DNA of 64,000 bases from Echinometra lucunter. Its lineage: Eukaryota; Echinodermata; Echinoidea; Camarodonta; Echinometridae. The position numbers were made by a program, and so were the translations under genes. This document shows, one piece after another, positions 11,650 to 22,487 of the stretch. The stretch spans positions 22,562,088 through 22,626,087 of the forward strand of contig CM057157.1 in assembly GCA_029962745.1 (NCBI GenBank). Direction: 5' to 3'. The stretch's first letter is position 1; each line of letters begins with the position of its first letter. A model generated the notes under the pieces. That model did no database searches, was not told where the DNA came from, and was given only the letters and a program-made list of their open reading frames with translations.

Positions 11650-12757
11650 AGAATTTGAAAACATCTGTAACATATGACCTCCAATGACCTTTCACCTTAT
11701 CATGTGAAGTCCAACAGAATGATAACATGCACTTCCCCTTAGTGATCTGCAACCCAAGTTTGACTGAAAAGTGTGACACGGTTGCAAAGTTTTGTGTCAT
11801 AAGAGAGTCTTGCACGTAAACTTTAACCGTTCAACGTTTGACCTGTAATGACCTTTGACCTGACCATGTGACCTCTGACTGGACCATAACATGCAGGTCC
11901 CCTTAGTGCATCTACAACCCAAGTTTGATAGATAAGTGTCACATGGTTTCAGAGTTTTGTGTCATAAGAGAGTCTTGCACGTAAACTTTAATGTTTGACC
12001 TGAAATGACCTTTGACCTTACCATGTGACCTATGACTGGACCATAACATGCAGGTCCCCTCAGTGCATCGACAACCCAAGTTTGATAGATAAGTGTCACA
12101 CAGTTGCAGAGTTTTGAGTCATAAGAGAGTCTTGCACGTAAACTTCAACGTTTGACCTGAAATGACCTTTGACCTTACCATGTGACCTCTGACTGGACCA
12201 TAACATGCAGGTCCCCTCAGTGCATCTACAACCCAAGTTTGGTTGAAAAGTGAGTCACGGTTGCAAAGTTATGTGTGATAAGAGAGTCTTGCACGTCAAC
12301 TTTAACATTTGACCTGAAATGACCTTTGACCTTACCATGTGACCTCTGACTGGACAATAAGATGCAGGTCCCCTTAGTGCATCTACAACCCAAGTTTGAT
12401 TGAACAGTGTCACACAGTTGCAGAGTTTTGTGTCATAAGAGAGTCTTGCACGTAAATTTTAACGTTTGACCTAAAATGACCTTTGACCTTACCATGTGAC
12501 CTCTGACTAGAGCATAACATGCAGGTCCGCTTAGGGCATCTACAACCCAAGTTTGGTTGAAAAGTGAGTCACGGTTGCAGAGTTTTGTGTCATAAGAGAG
12601 TCTTGCACGTAAACTTTAACGTTTGACCTGAAATGACCTTTGACCTTACCATGTGACCTCTGACTGGACCATAACATGCAGGTCCCCTTAGTGCATCTAC
12701 AACCCAAGTTTGGTTGAAAAGTGAGTCACGGTTGCCAAGTTATCTTTCATAACGTTT
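11650..12757 (+). repeat. 157-bp tandem satellite with DR1 motif in each unit
   Basis: The landmark TCTTGCACGTAAACTTTA recurs with spacings of about 165, 157, 157, 157 and 157 bp. Each later unit contains TGACCTTTGACCTT, the inverse of AAGGTCAAAGGTCA, a direct repeat of AGGTCA with one-base spacing. The first unit is degraded (TGACCTTTCACCTT). Confidence 0.85.
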
Positions 12758-12759
12758 GT

Positions 12760-12873
12760 GACGGACGGACGGACGGACGGACGACGGACGGACGACGGAC
12801 GGACGACGGACGGACGACGGACGGACGACGGACGGACGACGGACGGACGACGGACGGACGACGGACGGACGAC
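12760..12873 (+). repeat. GACGG microsatellite with 11-bp superperiod
   Basis: Starts as (GGAC)n, then becomes nine or so copies of ACGGACGGACG. The translated Pro-Ser-Val-Arg repeat is a by-product, not a protein. Confidence 0.9.
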
Positions 12874-12917
12874 ATTTGGATCCCTTAGTCTCGCCTTCAC
12901 CTCCGGTGGGCGAGACA

Positions 12918-13329
12918 AAAATCATATTTTGTGGTAGAGATAATAAGAACTCAGTCAACAAGTTTCACTCCTTCATTTAATTCTTGCTACCAGAAAGAAT
13001 TGCGTTTTATATACATGTATGTGGTACAAAGAAAACTTCAATGGAAATCTTGAAAACAGGAAATAAGGAAACTGAGTGTAAAAGACAGATGCTGCAGCAA
13101 AACAAATTAAGTGATTGCATGCACATGTCCTAGGAGATCCTCAGGAAATGCTGATGAGCCTACCCTGGATATATATATAAAGGTCATCTTATCATGAATA
13201 CCCTAGATCAAGAGTGATTGTTAAACACAAGAACTGCAATGTTAAACCTTCAAGTCAAATCCTTAAAGATACTAGAGGACTTTCCAATTTAACTATTCCA
13301 GTCCATTACCAAGTAAAAAGAGAATCGGT
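12918..13329. other. Presumed intron 3' of the exon, no feature recognised
   Basis: AT-rich sequence between the satellite element and the exon donor. It contains one TACATGTATG motif and a short (TA)4 run. No second exon was seen. Confidence 0.4.
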
Positions 13330-13337
13330 ACTTACCC
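13330..13337 (-). promoter_or_regulatory. Splice donor of the 355-codon exon
   Basis: The minus strand reads GG|GTAAGT, matching the donor consensus at six intronic positions. The frame stays open for 10 more codons after the donor and then stops, consistent with intron read-through. Confidence 0.65.
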
Positions 13338-14400
13338 TCCTAGTATCGATGCGATAATATCCATCTACTTCTGGAGTTTCAGTAGAAATTGGAGTACTGG
13401 TAGAATTACTAGATGCTGTTGAATTGACCTCGGCATCCTTGGTAAGTTCTCGTATAACACTTGCCCTTGCAGCGGGCTTTGGTTTGGTATTATCTTCAAG
13501 AAGGTCCTTTCCTATTAGCACACTCAGAAGACTGGGTCTATCCGACTGTTTCGAAGAGACGGCGCCCTTCTCACCCCCCGTACCCTGTTTTGTCCTTCCT
13601 TCATATGCGTAACGATCTTGATTTACACCTATCCTCAAATCGCCAGGTATTACATCCTTATCTAGTACCCTGTCGCCCCACCTTTCAGGGAGTTCACCAC
13701 GTTGCCTGGTGTCTCCTTCTTTTGTAGAGCCGTTGTTTGCCATGCTCCCATTTAAAATCCCGCTGAGGTGCGAGAGGTGTTTTAAACTGATCTCCGTTTC
13801 CTGCCGAATCTTCTGCATGTTTCGCTCGATGGCAGCCAAGAGCATCGAGCTATTGTACGAGTTGTACTTGTCCTCCCGCAAGAGATCACCAACCTCATCC
13901 CCAACAAGCTGCTCCAGGACACCAGCCAACGAATCATTACGAGTCCTACCTTTCCCATTTTCCCGCCACAAATCCTCATTGAGCGTCTCTGAAAGAAGCC
14001 GCCCATTTGAGATATTCCTGACTAGCACCATTGTTGACAACGAACTACTATTGCCTGTCCTACGTAGTAAGCTCTCTTTGAGCGCGTCTAATCTGCTAGT
14101 TCTTTGCGGATACGTCCTTGACGAGTACCGATACCTGAATTCTCCCGTTTCGGGATCAAACGGTAACCACACACTTGAATTCTCCCACCTGTTTGTCGCA
14201 TTTTGCCTAAACACCTGTTCAGCGTGCCGGGTGGGTATCGAGTCTCTCAAAAGAGGCACATCGCTGGGCACAAAGAAGAGAGAGTTGTAGACGCGTAATA
14301 AATTAGATTCCTCTTTCCAGCGCGTGTGAGAGAATGTGAATATGGCTATCACCATGGCAATGGCATACCAAACCAGCAGTATGACCAGCTTCCTGGTTGT
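13336..14400 (-). CDS. Internal exon of an unidentified single-pass, heavily N-glycosylated membrane protein
   Basis: Visible: 355 open codons on the minus strand. Upstream, a T-rich tract ends in TTCCCCAG (acceptor AG at 14402-14401); downstream is GTAAGT at 13335-13330. Length 1065 and the reading frame give phase 0 at both ends. An ATG at 14427 lies upstream of the acceptor, inside the presumed intron, so I do not use it as a start. Residues about 5-24 (VILLVWYAIAMVIAIFTF core) form one membrane segment preceded by Arg-Lys. The remaining ~330 residues contain no cysteine, are rich in Ser, Thr, Asn, Arg and Glu, and carry ten N-X-S/T sequons (NAT, NSS, NSS, NIS, NDS, NSS, NGS, NGS, NST, NST). 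Inference: cytoplasmic tail plus anchor plus extended lumenal stem, as in type II Golgi glycosyltransferases or sulfotransferases, with the catalytic part in later exons at lower coordinates. No catalytic motif is present, so the family is open; a cell-surface mucin-like protein is the alternative. Confidence 0.7.
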
Positions 14401-14440
14401 CTGGGGAATCAAACAAACAAACAACAAAAAAAAAACAGAT
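14401..14440 (-). promoter_or_regulatory. Splice acceptor and polypyrimidine tract of the 355-codon exon
   Basis: Read on the minus strand, this is an uninterrupted T-rich run with TTGTTTGTTTG modules ending in ATTCCCCAG directly before the exon. It is a textbook acceptor and the main reason for starting the exon at 14400. The preceding exon must lie above 14440, in or beyond the assembly gap. Confidence 0.7.
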
Positions 14441-14557
14441 TTACAACTTAATTAGTCACAAGATGTATTTCTTTGGACAATGTCCCATATATACAAATGT
14501 ACCACAATATGTTAGAGACCTAGATTTCATAATGAAAAAAAACTTGAACTTGAATGA

Positions 14558-15057
14558 NNNNNNNNNNNNNNNNNNNNNNNNNNNNNNNNNNNNNNNNNNN
14601 NNNNNNNNNNNNNNNNNNNNNNNNNNNNNNNNNNNNNNNNNNNNNNNNNNNNNNNNNNNNNNNNNNNNNNNNNNNNNNNNNNNNNNNNNNNNNNNNNNNN
14701 NNNNNNNNNNNNNNNNNNNNNNNNNNNNNNNNNNNNNNNNNNNNNNNNNNNNNNNNNNNNNNNNNNNNNNNNNNNNNNNNNNNNNNNNNNNNNNNNNNNN
14801 NNNNNNNNNNNNNNNNNNNNNNNNNNNNNNNNNNNNNNNNNNNNNNNNNNNNNNNNNNNNNNNNNNNNNNNNNNNNNNNNNNNNNNNNNNNNNNNNNNNN
14901 NNNNNNNNNNNNNNNNNNNNNNNNNNNNNNNNNNNNNNNNNNNNNNNNNNNNNNNNNNNNNNNNNNNNNNNNNNNNNNNNNNNNNNNNNNNNNNNNNNNN
15001 NNNNNNNNNNNNNNNNNNNNNNNNNNNNNNNNNNNNNNNNNNNNNNNNNNNNNNNNN
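14558..15057. other. Assembly gap of exactly 500 N
   Basis: All bases are N. The round size suggests a scaffold gap of nominal length, so the true distance between flanks is unknown. Apparent long open frames across it are artefacts. Confidence 0.98.
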
Positions 15058-16061
15058 CACTCTGATTTAGACAAAAATACCAGTTTTTGCCAATCAATGA
15101 AATTTACTTCCCTTCAACAACGACCAAAAAAAAAAAAAAAAGATAGACCAGCTGTTCTTACAAATCAATGAATACCAACATGCACTGGCACAAATACAAA
15201 ATGGATTATTACTGCACAACTTAACCCACTGAGCATGCTTTGACTGTTATATATCACACATTTTCCACAGACCCCAGCCTGAGTTATTTTGTGCTTAGCA
15301 TTCAACAGGTTAATCACCTTGAATAATAAGCACACTAATTGGGCTTTAGTAAATGATCAAAAAACCATGAATCATACTTGGAACGTTTGCAAAGGGACCC
15401 TTTTATCCATTGTTTTCTTAATTGACTGAGGTCAGCTGTACAAGTATCCAATTAAAAAAGTACATGTACATGTATGTATGGCCAATCGGTTTGTGTACAG
15501 GCAAGTAGAAAATCTCTTTAATGATGCATTTATTGATCTGAAGGCTACAGTAGGGCAGGGGTAGTATGCAAATAGTGTGAATGGTTGCTGTTTGTGGAGT
15601 CCAGCAAAACAAAGATGGCAATAAAATTACTGTCCGTAACTGTCGGAAATGAAAATAATACAAATGGTTATGAAAATGCGTATAAAGAACAGCTTACATG
15701 AACAATAGAAAAGCTTAACTTGTCAACTACTGAATTTTCTCATTCTAATGGGTTTAATACAGGGGCTACTCCCTTCCAGTAGTTAATGGGTAAAGAAAGA
15801 TTTAGCATTCTGAAAGACCCATTACCATTTGATACTACATGTACCTACATGTATTCTCCACAAAGACCTCTCGTTATAAGCAAGATGAACATTTCTTTAG
15901 ACACTACCTTATCTAAAAAAATAACCACTTCATGGCCCTGTAGCATAAAAAATACAATCAATCTGATGATTGATATCAATCGTAAGTCTATGGTAAACCA
16001 TGTACATGTACTACAGAGTTACAATTGATCATAAGATTGATTGTATTTCTTTATGTTACAG
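15058..16061. other. Gene-free stretch upstream of the candidate Ig exon
   Basis: AT-rich; includes GTACATGTACATGTATGTAT near 15462. Its 3' edge supplies the acceptor tract for 16062. Confidence 0.35.
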
Positions 16062-16192
16062 GCAGGCCCCATTTCTATCAAGATGGTGAGCTTTCCCTCC
16101 GTTGCTTGGCAACTATTGTCATTTACGTCCAAGGGCAGTATCTATGCCACCATTTTCTGGCTCAAAGAAACAGTGCCATCAATTGTGCACAG
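16062..16192 (+). CDS. Candidate internal exon, Ig-domain-like fragment (possibly frameshifted)
   Basis: Visible: a T-rich tract ending TTATGTTACAG precedes base 16062, and CAG|GTAATC follows base 16192, giving a 131-bp exon candidate. In one frame it reads FYQDGELSLRCLATI. The pattern aromatic-x-x-G-x-L-x-L-x-C-x-A-x-I resembles the F-strand cysteine region of C2-type Ig domains, including second Ig domains of the beaten-path type. From about 16130 a different frame reads GSIYATIFWLKETVPSIVHR, which looks more protein-like than the continuation of the first frame. Either one frame is fortuitous, or a small indel between about 16114 and 16132 has shifted the frame, by decay or assembly error. 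It lies on the strand opposite the 13336-14400 exon, so it would belong to another gene. Family assignment is an inference from a short motif. Confidence 0.35.
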
Positions 16193-16758
16193 GTAATCGA
16201 GCTGGATCTGGATTTCACACAAGCATCTCGTGATAGTGAATTCAAAAATTTCGCTATGCAGATGCAAACCTCCATAATACCAATCAATCATACGTGTATC
16301 TAAAATATTTGAAATAATAAGAGGATATTTTTACAGATTATATCTCAAATTGTTATATTAGGAGAAATATATTTTTGTAAATATACCTTCTAGGTAAGGG
16401 GCACATTCATATCTTTATTATACTTCTTTGCATAGAATCAACAAAAAAAAAAGTCATCAAATATATTGCTGCTATACAGGCATTACATTCTGACATGGTA
16501 ATGAAAACAATTTGACTTTTTAATTATCATTAATACAGCCAAGAATGTAAGAAAAAGGTATTTCTGAAAAAAACTAGTGGAAAATTACTACTGATTACTA
16601 TAGGAATTGGATATGCATTTCCACCAATTAAAAAGAGAAGTAAGAATTCTAACCATATAACAGAACAAAAAATCTGCAATCTCAATATCAAAACCAGAGT
16701 ACAGAGCATTAGTTAAAGTAATACAACATATTAAATGCTTTGCTTTTAACAGCTGCAG
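16193..16758. other. Gene-free stretch
   Basis: AT-rich sequence following the candidate donor. No further exon seen. Confidence 0.35.
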
Positions 16759-16828
16759 CAGGGCTCCAAACAAATTTTTTCCTGTGGTCAGGTCGGGACA
16801 CATAGGCGCCTGTTAATATCGAGCCCTG
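16759..16828. mobile_element. Tiny TIR element, CAGGGCTC ... GAGCCCTG
   Basis: Eight-base perfect inverted ends. The right part GCCTGTTAATATCGAGCCCTG closely resembles the right end of 37974-38201. CAGGG termini are typical of hAT elements, but no 8-bp duplication is visible, so the superfamily is uncertain. Confidence 0.4.
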
Positions 16829-17700
16829 CATGTAGAGTTTCCTGTGTGGAGTCAGTCCAATATAACATACTGACCTATTACATTATCTGAATAGTCAGAT
16901 TCTGCAAAATTATAATCTCTGCTTCCGATTTATAAAAGATTTGGGGCCTTCATTGATTATGATTAATTAAGTGATTCTCATATGAAGAAGAGTGCCTAGA
17001 GTTCTTTCCCTATAACTGATTTGGCAGAAGCTTTCGAATGTTAATACTTTTTGCACTGCAAGATAATTAAGTGCATGTATTGACGATACAGATTTAAGGG
17101 AAACAAACAAGCCCAGCCATTGCCCCCCCCCCTTTTTTTTTAAATAATTAACAAAGTCCCATGAATTTAGTTCAAAACCTAGATATCACCATACATGTAT
17201 ATACCCCCTTACCCTTCAAATTTTGAATGAAAGGGCATCTGAAACAAGAAAACATTTTTTTGTCCATTGTTTGCATGCTTGTCAGAAATTTGTCCGGATG
17301 GATTGAGCACAACCATCCCTAAATTTAGAGTCTCCTTGTGGTTTTGAGACCTTATGACGTTATCTTGTAGTTTCAGGTCATGTTGACATACTTGAAGTTT
17401 CAAAAGTTTTAGTTTCGTGGTACATTGTAGTTACAACACCTTAGCACCATTACTACAAGTGGCAGGTGGTCCATGTGTATGCTAGTCTGTATACCCCGTG
17501 TTCAGATACAAAAAAATTGTTGTATGGCTATACCAAATTTCACAGAATTTGGGAAGAGCACAGAATTCATGGAATTTCACAGAATTTTAGGCAAAAAAAT
17601 TTGAAAAATGCAGCAAAAATCATTTAAACCGGAAAATTACCGGTATTACTAATTTTGTTATTTACTAGATAAATCTATGTACATGTATCTACCTATTTGC
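16829..17700. other. Gene-free stretch
   Basis: A C-run/T-run junction at 17124-17141 and a local repeat of CACAGAATT (17530-17592). No gene signal. Confidence 0.35.
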
Positions 17701-19400
17701 TAGTCCCTCTGGGTCTAGCCGTCATTCGAGAAAAGTTTTAAGTGACAACGCGCATGCCCCACCCGAGTACAGTACCTTCCCATCCACCAACAGCGCACGC
17801 ACAGGCGCCATATTCTTCCTCTTCCTCTCTCACTGTCATAGAGATTACACCTAATTGAGATAAGTCCACGGCAAAATGGCACCAGGATGATGTCACAATG
17901 AACTGATAAACTGACGAAAATGTAAACATCTGGGAAGGAGACTAACATCATAGAAATGGGACGATTTGATATCGCAGTATAATGAAAAGTTGCCCCAAAG
18001 GTCTATTACACGTTAACGAATCAGATTTGCATTAGGGTTGTACATAAACTACACTGTATTGCAATAGACAAAACAGGCAAAATAACGCAGTTTATTGCAT
18101 TGTTTGTGATTGTATGTCTAAAAGTAGTCGAAGAAGATGGTTATATGAAAGGGAAAAAAAGCAACAAAAAAAACACCGCCGTTGCCGTGAGTTGAATCAG
18201 GGCCCTTGAGGATGTGAGACAAGTGCTCATAGAGATAACACGTAGATGGAAAATGGGATTCTCATATCATATTTTCCAGTTGAAATTTTAATATGTTCCC
18301 AACAACTGATTAACAAATAAATGGCACACTTAAGATACAGAATTTTCTCAGCTACAACATATTCGAAGCTGGGCGAAAATCGAGAAGAAATAATGGAGCT
18401 GTTACTCAAAAAAGTCAGGAATGTAGAATTAACAATTAAGAAAAGATCATCTCCCATAGACAATACACGCAAAAAGTGAAAAATTGACATGCCTCCGTTT
18501 ATCATAAAATTAGACCATGATGCCGTTATCAAAATGAAAAATGAAGGCAAGCTTTGTGATAGAGAATTGTCTCTGCTATAACATATTGAAATCCCGGCAA
18601 AAATCAACCAACAATAAGCGAGATAGTCTTGATTAAAGGTAAAAAAATATGACGTCATAATTGAAACATTGAAATTTTTAGTTCACATGAGAATATGGCG
18701 ACGTTCCAACTACTTGACCCCCCAATTTTTATCATGAATTCAAATCTTCAACTCATAGGCTTTCAAAAAATGTTTAAAAATTGGGGAGGGGGGGTGCCCA
18801 TGCTTTCTGACGAGCTATAGCGGATTTTAAAGGGGCATGTTTTTGCATGTTCTTACGTTATTTGCCCCATAGACGCGCGCACAGATTTTAAACTTTGTCC
18901 CGCATGTGCGGCCATATGGTCAGATGAAATTGACTTTAAATAGATGGAAACTGCCAAGAAAAGGGTAAGAATTGCAAATCAAGTGGGAAAATGGCGTTTT
19001 TATGCTATTTACGACTTGCGCACGCGCACAACGCGCACGCAGGCGCTTACACGCAGAAATTTCTGAAATGCTTAAAATGGCCTGAAATGGATTTTGGTTT
19101 GATAGAAAAGTGATTTTGAGCATTTTTAAATTTTGCACACGCACTGACATACGCGTACGCGCACGTCTCAATAGATGGAATTGCTCAGATCGATATGAAT
19201 ATCATCATGCCAAATATGAATGAAAATGACTTCCCGTTATGAACATATGATCATGACATATTTACAAAATGGCGTCTGGATGACGTCACGAAGACCTGAT
19301 GAACTTGAAAAAAGGGAAATGTTCATGTCTTATGACTGACATGACTTTCATGAAAATTGAATGAACCGATTTGGAGAAATCGTGGCGACAAAAATCAAGG
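17701..19400. repeat. CpG-rich dispersed repeat region with internal duplication
   Basis: About 18340-18425 and 18563-18640 are diverged copies (AGAATTNTCTCNGCTANAACATATT), a ~223-bp internal period. A 143-codon frame on the minus strand across 18227-18658 is hydrophobic and low-complexity, with no domain. 19000-19190 contains alternating purine-pyrimidine CpG runs such as GCGCACGCGCAC. Full CREs TGACGTCA occur at 18650 and 19281. Confidence 0.45.
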
Positions 19401-19910
19401 ATGGAAGAATAAAAATAAATAAATAAGAAAATTCCTACAAAATTAAGAGGTAGTCTGTCATAAATGACAGACAACCTAAAAAAATCAAAGCAAAATCCGA
19501 TAAAACAAAACCATGCATCAGTGGAAAATCTGGATCAAACCTGTTCACAGTGCTTAGCATGTGTTCATGAAGCTTTTGTTGCGTCTGCATTTATTAAGTT
19601 AACTTACGTTTTTTTTTTAATTTTTTTTTTTTTACTATTTACAACTGATATGCCTTGTACATGTCACTGAAGAACTCAGAATTTGAAGTTTAGAAAAGTG
19701 AAGAACATAGAATTTGCATTTTAGAAAACAGGAGAACTGTGGAATCTACAGTAGAGCCATACTTTGCCAATGTTTAGCTTTATCAGGAGCAGGGAAAAAA
19801 ATAATTTTTTTATATTTTTTTTTCGGGGGCTACTTTTTCAACTTTCGGGGGCTACTTTTCCCTTTTCGGGGGCTACTATTTTGGGGGGCTAGTTTGAAGT
19901 TAAACCGTCA
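19401..19910. other. Gene-free stretch
   Basis: Contains a short perfect hairpin GTCTGTCATAAATGACAGAC at 19453-19472 and a triplicated CGGGGGCTAC motif at 19825-19876. No gene. Confidence 0.4.
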
Positions 19911-20080
19911 CAAATTTGTTGATTTATCACAAGAACAAGCAAGGTTTCATGTATATAATGACCTCTATCACCCTTTCGCCTTTGACCTTGAGTCCCCAAA
20001 ATCTAATCAGGTCATTGTCCTTCCCATATGCATTCATGAGCCAAGTTTGAAGTTGATCTGTCAAAAGGTTACGACAGCAC
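19911..20080 (+). repeat. Solitary diverged unit of the ~150-bp satellite
   Basis: CACAAGAACAAGCAAGGTTT, CCTTTGACCTTGAG, AAAATCTAATCAGGTCATTG and AGCCAAGTTTGAAGTTGATC match, in order, the unit at 23470-24065. It is a single unit without microsatellite or terminal hairpin. Confidence 0.7.
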
Positions 20081-20765
20081 AGGGAATATGGTAGTCTTAC
20101 CGTTCAGACACCTGGCAAAAGTGACAAGGATTTCAGCCTGCCAACTATTCTGATGCGTACCTAGACTAGTGGCTTGCAGAACCGAAAGTGGTTTTTGCTT
20201 CAATCAAAACTAGGACAGCCAGAGTGAACTAAGCTACATGTATTAATGCACTTACATGTACATAGAAACTTCACATGAACCAGTATTACACTGTTACCAC
20301 AATTAGCCAACATCTTTAATCACCTCTTGAAAAGGGCGTGATGCAAAATAGAACTTATCTATTACACAAAATAAACAATATAGGGTGTGGTATAATGTGC
20401 AAGCATAACATACAATAGATTTAATATCATATCTCTTTTTACTACCAGCGACTGGATGTATCTGAAGTCATCAATATTTGATGTGGAAATGGATAGCATA
20501 ATTAAAAAAAGGATTAATAGCTTGTTGGTGGAATGAACCACGTCTAATATAACTGTGGAAAATGTGCACTACACTTATCAAAACAAGCAGGACTTTTTTT
20601 CTTAAGTTCAATTATTTACTTTACAATTTGATCAGGAAGTGTAGTCCCACTTGTCCATAAAGGCCAACCCAAAGGAAATATTTAGAAAATGAAGCCACTG
20701 TAGACAGATGTCAGCTAAAGGCAGGTTCTATACCACAAATGTTGACACCCACTGTAGACCACTAT
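20081..20765. other. Gene-free stretch
   Basis: AT-rich, no feature recognised. Confidence 0.35.
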
Positions 20766-21139
20766 AAGGTGCTTTCACATCAACTTGATCAGGAAAAATA
20801 CCTGGTATTTTGCCAGTGTGAATCGAAAGTACTCATAATATCCATGAAAAAAAATACCTGTAGTTTAGAAGGTACTTCCTCCTGATTATGCGTACTTTTT
20901 TCCAAGGTCGCAGGGATATTTGCAATGTGAAAGCAAATTACGAGAACTTCTATCCCATCGACACTAGCGCATGACAGTAACGCACAGGCTCATAACTACC
21001 AGAACTTTCCCGTATAGAGGTCTGGTTCAGGGAGGTGTGAATGCACAAAATAATTATCCGGTATTTTGGGGCCCGAAAAGGTTCTTGTAATTTTGATACG
21101 GGTATTTTTCCCGATCGGATAGGTGTGAAAACACATTGA
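20766..21139. mobile_element. TIR element with GGTGCTTTCACA-type ends
   Basis: The left end AAGGTGCTTTCACATCAACT pairs imperfectly with the inverted right end AATGTGTTTTCACACCTATC. Subterminal TACCTGGTATTTTGCC and GGTATTTTTCCCG also pair loosely. CTAT occurs just outside each end. Confidence 0.5.
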
Positions 21140-22442
21140 GCTATGGATGGAATCAACTTAGGTGGAAACATTGCTGATAATATCTGAGGGTGTTGTACAA
21201 TGTGTGCTCAAAGTTACCCATGACTTCAAGAATGACTTGAATATGGAAAGCCAAATGGGATTCTCAATCATACTTAATTACATTTATAAGCTAAAGTTGA
21301 AATATTCTCTTGTATCAAAAAAAAAAACATTTTAATGTACATGTACATGTATAGTGTGGTTTTTGCAAAACAATTTAATTGAGATTATGGGAAATACAGT
21401 CACGCTTTGTTAAAACAGGGAAAACTTTGGGCATTCCATCTGGCTGCTCATAGTTACATGTAAGTCATTCTTAGAGTCATACATAACTTTACAAACTGCT
21501 TTGTAATACACCCTCCTGGAGTAAAGTTATGTACAACTGTGTTTCTTGAGTATGTGTTTGTCGATTTCTTCAATCTAATATCCTGTTTTGGTGATTAAAG
21601 TAACCAGATTAATTCACCTTATTTCCATGCCTGGAAACTCATCAAGGTCCAAATTTTTTTTTAATATGTGGTTAAACCTTTTTTTTTGTGCTCATGATGC
21701 AAACTTACATGTAATTCATTTTCAAGAACTCATTAATGCCTTTATCAAATTCAACATTAATATAACTTAAGTAAAACTGACATATAAAACATGTGAAATA
21801 TGAATTTTATTCTCTTGAAAGTTGAACGTCAATTCACAAAATCATTATCTTTATACAAAATGAAAACTCCATACTGTCTACTACCGACTAACTAGGCTAT
21901 AGTACACTATATTCAATTTCAGCACCTAAATTATAGAAATACATGCAGCACACAGCAGAAAAGATGAACACCTACTGGAATACAGCATATTTCGTCTACA
22001 TCTTCATGGGATTAAAAATTGCAGCAAAACAGAAAAAGAAGTAAGTAAATACAGAGCATTTCACCTTTAATTCTCCACCTTTTGGTAGATCACTGTAGCT
22101 GAAAGCCTAATGCATGTATACTCCTGAGTATATCCGTGAAAGAACATCACAACGCATCTGCTAACTGCTCATTATCCCAAACGTAAATAATACCTGTTTG
22201 CTTCTCCTGCTTTTATCACAAAGAACATGCTACTCTTAATTCTCCACCGGAGTCTATCTGCGGTACTCCATGATGGCACGGAGGTGTTACCCAATAACAA
22301 ATTCACATACATGTACACAGAAGATCCCTATCCTCGTCTGCCAGTAACGTCTTCATGTTATGCAGTGCACAGGTAGAATACAGCTGTACACATGTACATG
22401 AACTCTCAGCAGCATTAGCAACAGAGACAGTGACCGAGACAG

Positions 22443-22487
<45 letters not shown>

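Larger units (their letters stand above)
11439..12917 (-). mobile_element. Pearl-like / Helitron-like satellite element inside the intron
   Basis: Subterminal inverted repeats TGTCTCGCCC (11439) and GGGCGAGACA (ending 12917) bracket about seven tandem units and an ACGG microsatellite. The right end forms a hairpin (GTCTCGCC...CACC TCC GGTG...GGCGAGAC). Architecture (single-copy 5' part, ~150-160-bp tandem units, ACGG-type microsatellite, terminal hairpin) matches the pearl/CvA class described from bivalves, thought to be related to Helitrons. No protein is encoded. Strand is nominal. Confidence 0.65.

Noticed and set aside
12760..12873. Possible CRISPR-like direct repeats
   Set aside because: No unique spacers; it is a simple microsatellite in eukaryotic sequence.
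12697..12961. Pro-Ser-Val-Arg repeat proteins
   Set aside because: Direct translation of the 11-bp GACGG microsatellite.
13424..14290. Plus-strand open frames of 62-193 codons opposite the large exon
   Set aside because: Antisense shadows of a GC-balanced coding exon; no splice signals or domains on this strand.
14397..15171. Several 177-222-codon open frames
   Set aside because: They run through the 500-N gap and have no real sequence support.
18227..18658. 143-codon hydrophobic frame on the minus strand
   Set aside because: It lies in a repeat with internal duplication, has no recognisable domain and biased composition.
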